Positions 1-8,207 are shown, counted from the stretch's first letter. The stretch: 64,000 nucleotides of DNA from Streptomyces sp. BK340 (GCF_007827595.1 NZ_VISR01000001.1:248001-312000), one strand, 5' to 3'. Numbers and translations: made by a program. Notes: generated by a model not told the origin, from the sequence alone.

Positions 1-894
1 AGCGTGGGGGAACCCAGGGGCCGGCAGCGGGCCGGTGCCGGTGTTGCCGCGGACGGCGGCGGCGAGCCGCCGGGGCCCTTCCGCCGCGCGCGCGGAGACG
101 GGCTCGCCCGCCCAGGCGAGGGCGGTGGCGGCTTCGGCCATGGGCAGCGCGGCGGCGTACTGGGCGTGCAGCCTGCGCTCGGCGGTGGAGCCGGCGCACC
201 GGCGCAGCCGGGGCCCGGCGAGGGCGTCCTGGGCGTGGTCGAGGGCGGCGGTGAGCGCGGCCCGGCGGGTGGTGGCGGTGTCGCCGCCCACGGCGTCGAG
301 CAGCTCGGCGACGGCGTCGTACACGTCGGCGACCGCCTCCCGTTCGCCGTCGAAGCGGAAGTCCCCGGTGAGCGAACCGGGCGTGGGCAGCGCCAGCCGC
401 AGCAGGAGCAGCCAGCCGGCGCCGGCGAGGAAGGCGAGGGCCCGCTGCCAGCCGCTCTCGGCCGCCGGCATCCCCGCACCGATGGCGGCGGCGACGAGCA
501 GCTGGGTACCGGCGGCGGAGGCGACGGGCCCGACGGCACTCGCGCCTCCTGCGGCCAGCCCGAGGAGAGTGAGGAAGAGGGTCAGCGGTACGGCGGACAG
601 CAGCTGCCCGGTGTACGTCCCCACGAGCAGCCCGAGGGCGCCGGCCAGCGCGGGCACCCCGAGCCGACGGACGGAGGCCCGCCTGCTGCCGGGCCGGTCG
701 TTGATACCGGCGAGCATCGCGGCGATGGCGGCGACCACCCCGTCGGAGACATGTCCCGCGACGACGCCGGCGAGCAGCAGCGGCCCGGCGGCGAGCGCAC
801 CCCGGGTCACCGCGCTCCAGGGGACGGGCCCGCGCTGGGTGCGGAACGCATGGGCGAGCCAAGGGGGCAGGGTCGGTACGGCGGGGCGCGGCAC
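1..894 (-). CDS. FUSC-family membrane transporter, 3' end cut by window edge
   Basis: The frame stays open from a GTG at 894 to the window edge, giving 298 residues with no stop, so the C-terminal part is missing. An AGGAG box lies just before the GTG (CAGGAGCCCC-GTG). Hydrophobic stretches at about residues 28-48, 78-100, 105-135 and 145-165, then a long soluble helical part containing DFRFDGEREAV, match the fusaric-acid-resistance / aromatic-acid-exporter-like FUSC (YccS/AaeB-type) fold. The family exports small organic acids or is simply annotated as an inner-membrane protein; the substrate cannot be read here. It is transcribed away from the RidA-GNAT gene. Family is fairly secure, function is not. 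Confidence 0.75.
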   Translation of the reverse strand, partial: MPRPAVPTLPPWLAHAFRTQRGPVPWSAVTRGALAAGPLLLAGVVAGHVSDGVVAAIAAMLAGINDRPGSRRASVRRLGVPALAGALGLLVGTYTGQLLSAVPLTLFLTLLGLAAGGASAVGPVASAAGTQLLVAAAIGAGMPAAESGWQRALAFLAGAGWLLLLRLALPTPGSLTGDFRFDGEREAVADVYDAVAELLDAVGGDTATTRRAALTAALDHAQDALAGPRLRRCAGSTAERRLHAQYAAALPMAEAATALAWAGEPVSARAAEGPRRLAAAVRGNTGTGPLPAPGFPHA

Positions 895-1318
895 GGGGCT
901 CCTGTTCGTTCGAGGGCAGGGGTGAGCCTTCGGACGACGGCGGCCGGACTGCTGGATGTGTGTCCCACGGTAGATCGCTTTCACCGGGCAAACGGGGTGA
1001 TCACGTTTCGGGGAGGTGAAAGGTGGCGGGGTGGGGGGTTTCTTTATGAACGCAATGTGCCCGGGGTCCTGGGGCCAAGGTCGCCCCCTCACCTCTCGGG
1101 ACCCGGTCCGAGGATCGTGCGGGGCGTTCGGCGAGGGCCGCCGCCCGGCGCCGGCGGCGGGCGGTGTCGGCGAGGGTCACGGTGGCGCGCCGGGAGGCGG
1201 GCGGCGGCACGTCGGACCGGCCGTCCGGGGCCGTTGCCGAGCCGGAAATTCGGGTGCGGAGGCTGGGGCGGGCGCCGGATGATCGGCAGGTTGTCCACCC
1301 ACCACCCTTGGGGCCGCC
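895..1318. other. 424-base divergent intergenic region
   Basis: It separates the FUSC gene (minus) from the RidA-GNAT gene (plus) and must carry both promoters. Directly visible are an 8-base palindrome GTGATCAC at 997-1004 and an overlapping inverted repeat TCACC (981-985) / GGTGA (996-1000), a plausible regulator site. Open frames across 1000-1300 follow the local GC bias but show no ribosome binding site or protein family I recognise, so I call no gene here. Confidence 0.4.
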
Positions 1319-2188
1319 ATGATTCGCCGAGTGACCGTACCGGGGCTCTTCCCGCCGCCCACCTACTCCCACGCCTCCGTCGTCGAGGCCGGGACGAAGC
1401 TCGCGTTTCTCGCGGGAGCCGTGCCGCTCGACGCGAAGGGGGAGGTGGTGGGAGCCGGGGATCCCGTGCGGCAGGCGGAGCAGGTGGTCGCCAATCTCCG
1501 GGAGCAACTGCGCTCGGTGGGCAGCGACTTGGAGCATGTCGTCGCGACCGACGTGTACGTCGTGAGCGGCGAGCCGTCGGTGCTGTCCGCGGTGTGGGAG
1601 GTCGTCGAGGCCTCGGGGCTGAGCCGGGGACCGCACTCGTCGACGCTGCTCGGTGTCGCCTGCCTCGGGTACACCGGGCAGCTGGTGGAGATCACGGCGA
1701 CGGCCGTGGTGCCGGAGCGGGAGGAGGGCGGGGTGACGGCGGAGCCGGTCCTTCGCCGTGCGGTGGCGGCGGACGCCCGTGCCGTCGCCGACGTGTGGCT
1801 GCGGTCCTACGACGCCGCGTTGCCCACGGTCGTGCGGCCGCGCTCCGACGACGACGTGCGCGACTACTTCCGTGAGGTCGTGGTGCCGTCGCGGGAGACC
1901 TGGGTCGCCGCGACGGGAGACGGCGAGATCGTGGGCATGATGGTGCTCGCCGGCGACGAGCTGTCCCAGCTGTACCTCGACCCCGGCTGGCGCGGCCGTG
2001 GCATCGGCGACCGGTTCGTCGCGCTGGCCAAGGAGCGGAGTCCGGGCGGACTCGGCCTGTGGACCTTCCAGGTCAACGAGCCGGCCCACCGGTTCTACGA
2101 GCGGCATGGATTCGTCGCCGTCGAGTACACGGACGGCCGCGACAACGAGGAGCGGGAGCCGGACGTGCGGTACGAGTGGCGGCCCTGA
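1319..2188 (+). CDS. RidA-like domain fused to GNAT acetyltransferase
   Basis: The 289-residue product has two parts. Residues 1-133 look like a Rid/YjgF/UK114 subunit (LFPPPTYSHASVVEAG near the start, GQLVEITATAVV at the end of the fold). Residues 141-289 are a GNAT acetyltransferase with the acetyl-CoA loop RGRGIG near 222-227 and the late NEPAHRFYERHGF motif. The arginine that imine-deaminating RidA proteins carry before the last strand is not present (the stretch reads STLLGVACLGYTGQ), so deaminase activity is doubtful. A strong internal Shine-Dalgarno (GGGAGGAGG) precedes an in-frame GTG at 1733 exactly at the domain junction, so a free GNAT protein could also be made. The upstream RBS for ATG 1319 is weak. 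The acyl acceptor is unknown. Confidence 0.75.
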   Translation: MIRRVTVPGLFPPPTYSHASVVEAGTKLAFLAGAVPLDAKGEVVGAGDPVRQAEQVVANLREQLRSVGSDLEHVVATDVYVVSGEPSVLSAVWEVVEASGLSRGPHSSTLLGVACLGYTGQLVEITATAVVPEREEGGVTAEPVLRRAVAADARAVADVWLRSYDAALPTVVRPRSDDDVRDYFREVVVPSRETWVAATGDGEIVGMMVLAGDELSQLYLDPGWRGRGIGDRFVALAKERSPGGLGLWTFQVNEPAHRFYERHGFVAVEYTDGRDNEEREPDVRYEWRP

Positions 2189-2198
2189 GGGACGCCCG

Positions 2199-2288
2199 GA
2201 CGTCCATGTGAAGAACACCCAGGTGAAGGAGGTCCATGTGCGGGACGTCCACGTGCAGGACGTAGGCGTGCAGGACATCGACGTGAAG
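2199..2288. repeat. 15-bp tandem repeat, six units
   Basis: Six consecutive units of 15 bases fill the gap between two convergent genes: 2199-2213, 2214-2228, 2229-2243, 2244-2258, 2259-2273 and 2274-2288. The consensus is close to GACGTCCACGTGCAG; units differ from it by one to about eight bases. Three units contain an ACGTGCAG- or ATGTG-type core. The array is outside both genes (stops at 2188 and 2297). It would read as a repeated pentapeptide DVHVQ if translated on the plus strand, but there is no start or RBS for it. Confidence 0.8.
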
Positions 2289-2296
2289 GGTGTCCC

Positions 2297-3022
2297 TCAC
2301 GTCCTCGGGCGTGCTCCCCAGGTCCTGCCCTTCGGCAGTGGCTTCGCATAGGTGCCCGCCCGGCTGGTCGTCAGTCCCAGCGACGCCAGCGACTCCGCCA
2401 GCTTCACCGCCGCTCCGACTCCGTCGACCACCGGGAGCCCGAGCTTCTCCCCCACCGCCCGCTGCAGTCCTGTCATCCCGGCGCAGCCCAGCACCAGGAC
2501 CTCGGCACCGGCCTCGCGGGCCCGTTCGGCAGCGGCGAGGAAGGCGGCCTCGGTGCGGGCCGGGTCGTCGGCGAGGTCGAGCACGCCGAGGCCCGTGCCG
2601 ATCACGGCGGCGCAGTTGCGGGCCACACCGGCACTCTCCAGGCTGTCCTCGATCTGGCCGCGGGACCGGTCGAGGGTGGTGACGACCCCGTACCGCCGCC
2701 CGAGGAGGCAGGCGAGGTGGGCCGCGGCCTCGGTGATGTCCACGACGGGCACGTCCACCAGCTCCCGTACGCCCTCCCGGCCGTGCTCCCCGAACCCGGC
2801 CAGCACGACGGCGTCGTACGGCGGGCCGGCGTAGGTGCGCAGTGCGTCGAGGACGGCCGCGGCCGAGAGGTAGCTGTCGAGCCAGCCCTCGGCCGATGCC
2901 GGGCCCCACGCGGGGGTCAGCCCGGTCACGGTGGTGCCCGGGGCTGCGGCGGCCCGGGCACCACGGACGATCTCCTCGGTCATCTCCTGCGTGGTGTTGC
3001 AGTTGGTGACGACGATCCGCAC
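2297..3022 (-). CDS. Asp/Glu/hydantoin racemase-family protein
   Basis: The 241-residue protein begins VRIVVTNCNTT, the typical N-terminus of the hydantoin/allantoin racemase branch of the Asp/Glu racemase superfamily. I chose GTG at 3022 because the family starts there and GGAGG lies 10 bases upstream, across the stop of the permease gene; a longer frame to 3070 overlaps that gene. The second catalytic cysteine is present (VLGCAGMTG, C180). The first one, normally in a CYGDPG/CFGDPG motif, is replaced: here the stretch reads AGFGEHG with glycine at residue 76. Arylmalonate decarboxylase, a non-racemase relative, also has glycine at this place. It is cotranscribed with the NCS1 permease, so it probably acts on the imported compound. 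Confidence 0.75.
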   Translation of the reverse strand: MRIVVTNCNTTQEMTEEIVRGARAAAAPGTTVTGLTPAWGPASAEGWLDSYLSAAAVLDALRTYAGPPYDAVVLAGFGEHGREGVRELVDVPVVDITEAAAHLACLLGRRYGVVTTLDRSRGQIEDSLESAGVARNCAAVIGTGLGVLDLADDPARTEAAFLAAAERAREAGAEVLVLGCAGMTGLQRAVGEKLGLPVVDGVGAAVKLAESLASLGLTTSRAGTYAKPLPKGRTWGARPRT

Positions 3023-3027
3023 GTCCG

Positions 3028-4488
3028 TCAGACCTCCGCCCCGGCCGTCCGGGCCCGCCCGCCGCGGCACAGCAGCGCGTACAGCCCGGCGGCCAGCGCC
3101 GTGCCGATGAACCAGGAGTACGGCGCCACGTCACTGAAGGCCTTGACCAGCGCCAGCACCGCGGCGACCGCAGCCGAGGGCAGGAACGCCCACAGAGCCT
3201 TCGGGTTGACGCCCTTGCGGTAGTAGTAGCGGGAGCCGGGTGTGGCGTCGAAGAGCTGGTTCACGTCGACCCGGCCGCGCTTGACCGCATGGTAGTCGAC
3301 CATGATCACGCCGAACAGCGGTCCCAGGAAGGCGCCGAGGCCACCGAGGAAGTAGTTGACCACGGTCGGGTTGGAGAAGAGGTTCCAGGGGGTGACGACC
3401 AGGGCGGCCACGGTGCTGATCAGTCCGCCGACCTTGAAGGTGATCTTCTGGGGCCAGACGTTGGCCAGGTCGTACGCCGGTGAGACGAAGTTGGCGACGA
3501 TGTTGACCCCCATCGTGGCGATGGCGAACATCAGCGCGGCCAGCAGCAGCACCCAGGTGTTGCCGACCTTGGCGACCAGCTCCGCCGGGTCAGTGATGGC
3601 CTCGCCCCAGACCTCCAGGGAGCCCGCGGTGACGATGACGGAGACGACGACGAAGGCGGTGGAGTTGATGGGCAGGCCCCAGAAGTTCCCGCGCCGGACC
3701 GTCCTGTAGTCGGGTGCGAAGCGGGAGAAGTCGCAGAAGTTGAGCATCAGCGTGCCGTAGGTGGCGAGGACCAGGCCGATCGCGCCGAACCACTGCCGCC
3801 ACTGCTCACCGACGGAGACCGGGTGCGGCGTGGAGGTGAGCGAGATGCTCCAGTGGGCCTTGGCCAGGACCCAGACCGCCAGCGCGATCATCACCAGCCA
3901 GATCGCCGGACCGCAGAAGTCCTGGAACTTCCGTACCGATTCCATGCCCTGACTGATGATCAGTGCCTGGATCAGCCAGAGGGAGACGAAGGAGATCCAG
4001 CCGAGGGCGTCCAGGCCGAGGAAGGAAGTGTGGGTCAGGGACTCCAGGCCCGGCCAGGCCGCCAGTAGCATCACGTTGACGGCGACGGAGGCCAGATAGG
4101 TCTGGATGCCGTACCACATGATGGCGATCACGGCCCGGATCAGGGCCGGGATGTTGGCGCCCCAGACGCCGAAGCTGATGCGGCTGACGACTGGGAAGGG
4201 GACGCCGTGGCGCTGGCCGATCCGCCCCATCCAGTTCATGCCGGCGTAGATGAGCACGAAGCCGGCGAGCAGGGAGGTGAAGACCTGCCAGACGTTCATG
4301 CCGAGGACCAGCAGACCGGCGGCGAAGGTGTAGTTGCCGAGGTTGTGGACGTCGGACATCCACATGGCGAACAGGTCGAAGACCTTCCAGTTCCGCTGCT
4401 CCGCGGGGGCGAGGTCCTCGTTGGTGAGGCGTGGGTCGGGGACGAACGCTGGGGCGCCGGTGGCTTCGGCGCGGTCGGCGAGGGACAC
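3028..4488 (-). CDS. NCS1-family nucleobase/hydantoin permease
   Basis: The 486-residue membrane protein has about 12 hydrophobic segments and clear NCS1 features: an N-terminal LTNEDLAP-RNW motif, WMSDVHNLGNYTFAAG in helix 1, and LNFCDFSRFAPDY in the central region. Relatives import cytosine, uracil, allantoin or hydantoins with a cation. I start at GTG 4488, with GGAGG five bases upstream and a family-typical N-terminus; a longer frame reaches 4599 but would run through the operator at 4586-4601. Its stop (3028-3030) lies six bases before the racemase start, so the two form one operon. The pairing with a racemase-family enzyme favours a hydantoin, allantoin or similar ring compound over cytosine; this is inference. 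Confidence 0.85.
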   Translation of the reverse strand: MSLADRAEATGAPAFVPDPRLTNEDLAPAEQRNWKVFDLFAMWMSDVHNLGNYTFAAGLLVLGMNVWQVFTSLLAGFVLIYAGMNWMGRIGQRHGVPFPVVSRISFGVWGANIPALIRAVIAIMWYGIQTYLASVAVNVMLLAAWPGLESLTHTSFLGLDALGWISFVSLWLIQALIISQGMESVRKFQDFCGPAIWLVMIALAVWVLAKAHWSISLTSTPHPVSVGEQWRQWFGAIGLVLATYGTLMLNFCDFSRFAPDYRTVRRGNFWGLPINSTAFVVVSVIVTAGSLEVWGEAITDPAELVAKVGNTWVLLLAALMFAIATMGVNIVANFVSPAYDLANVWPQKITFKVGGLISTVAALVVTPWNLFSNPTVVNYFLGGLGAFLGPLFGVIMVDYHAVKRGRVDVNQLFDATPGSRYYYRKGVNPKALWAFLPSAAVAAVLALVKAFSDVAPYSWFIGTALAAGLYALLCRGGRARTAGAEV

Positions 4489-4585
4489 GGGGCCTCCATG
4501 GGCGAGGGGACGGAGGAGGGCGGCTGCTCGTCCGGAGTGCCGGACTGTGGGGGTGCCGGGCCTGTGGGGGGTGCCCGAGCGTTTC

Positions 4586-4601
4586 GTTTGGTATACCAAA
4601 C
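4586..4601. promoter_or_regulatory. Perfect 16-bp palindrome, likely GntR operator
   Basis: GTTTGGTATACCAAAC is a perfect dyad centred between 4593 and 4594. It lies between the permease operon (minus) and the GntR gene (plus). FCD-type GntR regulators bind short palindromes with a GTATAC or TGGTNNACCA core, so this is the natural operator for the adjacent regulator, probably controlling both directions. The binding is inferred from position and shape. Confidence 0.75.
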
Positions 4602-4691
4602 TGCCTCATGGTCTCGCCGTCAAGCGTTCGGACCGATGTCATCGCCGTTACTTCTCCGTAAAAGCACCGCCGGGTCGGCGAAGATGGCCCC

Positions 4692-5366
4692 ATGAGCCCC
4701 ACCACGACGAAGACCGAACCCCTGGGCGCGGTGCGCGAACGGGTCCTCGCGACCCTGCGGCAGGACATCATCGCGGGGCGTCTCGGGCCCGGTGAACGGC
4801 TCGTCGAACGAGAGCTGGCCGAGCGGTTCGGCGTCTCCCGGGTGCCGGTGCGGGAGGCGATCCGCGCCCTGGTCGCGGAGGGCTTCGTCCTGTTCGAGTC
4901 GGCGCGCCGCACGGTCGTACGTCGGCTGACCCCGACCGATGTGAAGGAACTCTTCGAACTGCGCGAGGCGTTGGAGGTGTACGCGGCGGGACTGGCCGCG
5001 GCACGAGTGACGCCCGAGTCGCTGGCGGAGCTGCGGGAGCTGCTGGCCGAGGCCGCGACGGCGACGACGGAGGGGGACGGTGAGGCGATCACGGACATCA
5101 ACACCCGCTTCCACGACCGCATCCTGGCCATGGCCGGCAACAGCCTGCTGATCTCCGTCATGGAGCCGGTCGACGGCCGGCTGCGCTGGCTCACCCGGCA
5201 GAACGAGGAGTGGCCCCAGCTCCTGTCCGAACACCGCGAGTTGTACGAGGCCATCGCCTCCGGCGATCCGGACCGCGCTCGCGCCCACGCACTCGGCCAC
5301 GTGCGCGCCAACTACCGCTCGACGGTTCGGCACCTGTTCGGAACCGAGCCGGACGAAACCGGCTGA
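4692..5366 (+). CDS. GntR-family (FCD) transcriptional regulator
   Basis: The 224-residue protein has an N-terminal winged helix-turn-helix (residues 12-75: REDII-like LRQDIIAGRLGPGERLVERELAERF, then VSRVPVREAIRAL) and a C-terminal all-helical FCD domain (from about residue 85, ELFELREALEVYAAGLA, with FHDRILAMAGN carrying one of the usual metal/ligand histidines). It is divergent from the NCS1 permease-racemase operon with a perfect palindrome in between, so it most likely represses that operon and is relieved by its substrate. No good Shine-Dalgarno is visible before ATG 4692, so translation may start from a short or leaderless transcript. Confidence 0.9.
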   Translation: MSPTTTKTEPLGAVRERVLATLRQDIIAGRLGPGERLVERELAERFGVSRVPVREAIRALVAEGFVLFESARRTVVRRLTPTDVKELFELREALEVYAAGLAAARVTPESLAELRELLAEAATATTEGDGEAITDINTRFHDRILAMAGNSLLISVMEPVDGRLRWLTRQNEEWPQLLSEHRELYEAIASGDPDRARAHALGHVRANYRSTVRHLFGTEPDETG

Positions 5367-5373
5367 GGTCTCG

Positions 5374-6069
5374 CTACGGCAGTCCGGCCGCGTCGGCCGC
5401 CGTGCGCAGCACTTCGCGCAGCATCTCGGGGGTGAGCCGGCCCGTGAAGGTGTTGCGCTGGCTGACATGGAAGCAGCCGAAGACGTCCAGGCCGCCGAGG
5501 GCGACCCGGGTGCCGTGGGCGAAGACGGGTCGGGGCCGGGGCACGGGCCAGCCGGCCTCGGCGAACGCGGGCAGCGCCGCCTGCCAGCCGAAGGCACCGA
5601 GCACCACGGCGGCCCTGAGCGTCGGCCGCAGCAGCTTCAGCTCCTGAACCAGCCAGGGGCGGCAGGTGTCACGCTCCTCGGGGGTGGGCTTGTTGGCGGG
5701 CGGGGCGCAGTGCACGGGTGCGGTGACGCGCACCCCGTACAGCTCCAGGCCGTCATCGGCACGCACGGAGGTGGGCTGCGAGGCGAGTCCCACGTCGTGC
5801 AGCGCCTGGTACAGCACGTCTCCCGAGCGGTCCCCGGTGAACATGCGACCCGTGCGGTTGCCCCCGTGCGCGGCGGGGGCCAGCCCGATGATCACGAGGC
5901 GGGCGTCGGCCGGCCCGAAGCCGGGCACCGGCCGCCCCCAGTACGTCCAGTCGGCGAATGCGGCCCGCTTGGTCCGAGCCACCTCCTCACGCCACTCGAC
6001 CAGCCGTGGACAGGCCCGGCACTCCGCGACGCGCTGGTCGAGCCGGGCAAGGGCACAGCTGTCGTCCAT
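5374..6069 (-). CDS. Uracil-DNA glycosylase, family 5 (UDGb type)
   Basis: This 231-residue enzyme removes uracil, and in this family often hypoxanthine or other deaminated bases, from DNA as the first step of base excision repair. Motif A reads GLAPAAHGGNRTG, lacking the Asp/Asn general base of families 1 and 2, which is the mark of family 5. Motif B is HVSQRNTFTG near residue 203. Cysteines near the start (CRACPRL, residues 17-20) and further on (CAPP, CRPW) fit the 4Fe-4S cluster ligands of family 4/5 enzymes. The start has MDDSCALARLDQRVAECRACP, as expected. It ends eight bases from the convergent GntR gene and is divergent from the S4-domain gene. Confidence 0.9.
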   Translation of the reverse strand: MDDSCALARLDQRVAECRACPRLVEWREEVARTKRAAFADWTYWGRPVPGFGPADARLVIIGLAPAAHGGNRTGRMFTGDRSGDVLYQALHDVGLASQPTSVRADDGLELYGVRVTAPVHCAPPANKPTPEERDTCRPWLVQELKLLRPTLRAAVVLGAFGWQAALPAFAEAGWPVPRPRPVFAHGTRVALGGLDVFGCFHVSQRNTFTGRLTPEMLREVLRTAADAAGLP

Positions 6070-6152
6070 ACGGCCACCGTATGCCCGCCCTGGACAGCCG
6101 CTCCCCGGAAAACGTCTCCGGATCGCCCAGTCCGCCGGGTTAAGGTCAGGAC

Positions 6153-6800
6153 ATGGCTTCCGAGGATGCGGACGAGAACGTGCAGCGTGACTCCGGCGGA
6201 TCGGGCGACGCGGCCCCCGTCCAGGACGCCGAGGGTTCTGGAGCCACCGGTGCCCAGCCGGTCGCCCCGAAGATCGCCGCCGCCGTGTCTGCCGCCGAGG
6301 CCGCGGGGCCGACGAGCGGCGAGACCGTACGGATCGACAGCTGGATCTGGGCCGTCCGCCTGATCAAGACCCGCTCGCTCGGCGCCACCGCCTGCCGTGG
6401 CGGGCACGTCCACGTCAACGGCGAGCGCGTGAAGCCCGCCTACTCCGTGCGCGTCGGCGACGAGGTGCGCCTGCGGAACGAGGGCCGGGAGCGAGTCGTG
6501 ATCGTCAAGCGGCTGATCCGCAAGCGCGTCGGCGCCCCGGTGGCCGCCCAGTGCTACATCGACAACTCCCCTCCTCCCCCGCCGCGCGAGGCCGTGGCCC
6601 CCGCCGGCCTCCGCGACCGCGGCGCCGGCCGCCCCACCAAGCGGGATCGCCGCGAGATGGAACGACTGCGCGGGCCGGGCGGCATGGGTGCACTCGGCGG
6701 GCCGAGTGCACCGAGCGGTCCGGGTGGCCCGGACGGGTCAGCCGGGTCCGACAGAGCGCAGGGGCCCGGCGGGCGGGGCGGACGGCCCCGGGGTCGGTGA
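6153..6800 (+). CDS. S4-domain RNA-binding protein (Hsp15/HslR-like)
   Basis: The 215-residue protein has a disordered Ala/Gly-rich N-terminus (1-55), then an S4 RNA-binding domain (about 58-120) with the Hsp15 signature RIDSWIWAVRLIKTRS, GGHVHVNGERVKPAY and GDEVRLR. The C-terminal tail is Pro/Gly/Arg-rich and low-complexity. Hsp15 in E. coli recycles 50S subunits that carry stalled nascent chains; whether this actinobacterial form does the same is not shown. AAGGTCAGGA before ATG 6153 serves as RBS, and the gene is divergent from the uracil-DNA glycosylase. Confidence 0.85.
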   Translation: MASEDADENVQRDSGGSGDAAPVQDAEGSGATGAQPVAPKIAAAVSAAEAAGPTSGETVRIDSWIWAVRLIKTRSLGATACRGGHVHVNGERVKPAYSVRVGDEVRLRNEGRERVVIVKRLIRKRVGAPVAAQCYIDNSPPPPPREAVAPAGLRDRGAGRPTKRDRREMERLRGPGGMGALGGPSAPSGPGGPDGSAGSDRAQGPGGRGGRPRGR

Positions 6801-6932
6801 GCCGCTGCCCGCGTGTGCATCGTCCCCATGTCCCGGCACACCGTCCAGCACGCTGGTGACCGTGTCCGCGCACGGTGAGGCCGGCCGGGCCCCCGCGCCC
6901 CGGCCGACGTCACCTGCGGTGTCCCGCATGCG

Positions 6933-7373
6933 TCACGCCCGCTGCAGCAGCTGCAGCAGTTCCGCGTTGTGCCCGCGCCGGGACCAGGCGATCAGGACGA
7001 GCGGCACGATCAGGATCAGCGGGGTCGCCGCGTACTGACCGTCGAAGACGGTGAGCTGGACGACGAACGCACCCACCATCAGCGCGCTCAGCGCGATCGC
7101 CGCCACCGACTGCAGAACCGGCACCAACAACGCGACCGCACCGGTCAGTTCGAGCGCGCCGATGGTGTACATGCCCACGCTGCCCCAGCCGATCTTGTCG
7201 AAGGACTCGACGGCCGACGGGTGCGCGATCAGCTTGGGCAGGGCGCTCGCGATCGCGTAGAAGAGGGCGAGCAGCACCTGCACCGTGCGCAGGGCGATCC
7301 GGGCGAGGCGGCCGCGCCTGGTCGCGGAAGCGGTGGAAGGAGCGGAAGCGACGGGGGCAGTGGTCTCGGACAT
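6933..7373 (-). CDS. DoxX-family membrane protein
   Basis: The 146-residue protein has four hydrophobic helices (about 27-45, 66-85, 90-108 and 112-128) and the DoxX-like pattern LALFYAIASALPKL followed by GALELTGAVALLVP. AGGAG sits six bases before ATG 7373. DoxX relatives include the small subunit of a terminal quinol oxidase and many actinobacterial membrane proteins of unknown role linked to thiol redox. It lies downstream of and in the same direction as the methyltransferase, but 75 bases separate them and cotranscription is only possible. Confidence 0.8.
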   Translation of the reverse strand: MSETTAPVASAPSTASATRRGRLARIALRTVQVLLALFYAIASALPKLIAHPSAVESFDKIGWGSVGMYTIGALELTGAVALLVPVLQSVAAIALSALMVGAFVVQLTVFDGQYAATPLILIVPLVLIAWSRRGHNAELLQLLQRA

Positions 7374-7448
7374 GGGGGTCTCCTGGGTGAAGCGGTCCCG
7401 ATTGCTGTCACCGAGGTAGACCGCCCGCAGTCCACAAACTCATCGCTC

Positions 7449-8207
7449 CTACGCGGCCGGTACCGCCCTCACCCATGTCCCGTCGGGAGTCAGACAGGCG
7501 TCCACCTCCAGTCCCGCCTCCGCCAGCGCCTCCTCGAACTGCTCCTTCGTCAGGGGCCGGGCCAGGAACGTCTGGGTCCAGACCGCGTCCGGGAACACGT
7601 ACTCGGCGCGCACCGAGTTCACCCCGTCGCCGACCGGTTCCGACGACGCGATCCGCACGGTGAAGCCGCTCGGGTCGTCCCGCTCCCTCGGTACGTTCGT
7701 GTGGTAGTCCGCGCCCTCCCGCTGGATGAGCACGCAGCCGCCCTCGGCCACGTGCCGGGCGCAGGCGCGCAGCATGCCCCGCCTCACCTCGACGTCACCG
7801 TTGTGCACGAGGAACGACGCGAGCATCACCACGTCGAACCTCCCGTCCAGGTCCAGCTTCTCGATCGGGGTGCATATCGTGCGCGCCCCGCGGACGTGGG
7901 CGAGCATCTCGGCGGACTCGTCCACCGCCGTGACCGTGAAGCCGCGCTCCAGCAGGGGGTGGGTCATCCGGCCCACTCCGCTGCCCAGCTCCAGGATGTG
8001 TGCCCCTGCGGGCACCGCTGCGGCGATGACGTCCGGCTCGTCCCCCACCGGCAGCCGCGTGTACAGCTCGACCGCGCAGCCGTCCGGAGTGATCGCACCG
8101 GGTCCGGTTCCGTCGTGTCCCTCGCGCATTTCGACTGTCATGCCCGAACAACGGGCGGCCTCCGCAAGCCCGTTCCCACCCTGCCCCGGTTCACTCGTTC
8201 GAGTCAT
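7449..8207 (-). CDS. SAM-dependent methyltransferase, class I
   Basis: Motif I of the Rossmann fold is ILELGSGVGRMTHPL, followed by the acidic end of strand 2 (VTAVDESAEML) and motif DVVMLASFLVHN. No substrate-binding domain beyond the core is present (about 230 residues). Two starts are possible. ATG 8207 overlaps the stop of the upstream acyltransferase gene as ATGA, typical of translational coupling, and adds 22 unconserved residues. ATG 8141 gives the more usual MTVEMREG start but has no good RBS. The substrate is unknown; the overlap suggests it works with, or is at least coexpressed with, the acyltransferase-domain protein. Confidence 0.8.
   Translation of the reverse strand: MTRTSEPGQGGNGLAEAARCSGMTVEMREGHDGTGPGAITPDGCAVELYTRLPVGDEPDVIAAAVPAGAHILELGSGVGRMTHPLLERGFTVTAVDESAEMLAHVRGARTICTPIEKLDLDGRFDVVMLASFLVHNGDVEVRRGMLRACARHVAEGGCVLIQREGADYHTNVPRERDDPSGFTVRIASSEPVGDGVNSVRAEYVFPDAVWTQTFLARPLTKEQFEEALAEAGLEVDACLTPDGTWVRAVPAA

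Noticed and set aside
4..1875. Plus-strand open frame of 623 codons at the left edge
   Set aside because: It runs opposite the FUSC gene and through the RidA-GNAT gene in another frame; the product is low-complexity Gly/Arg/Ala without a domain, an effect of high GC.
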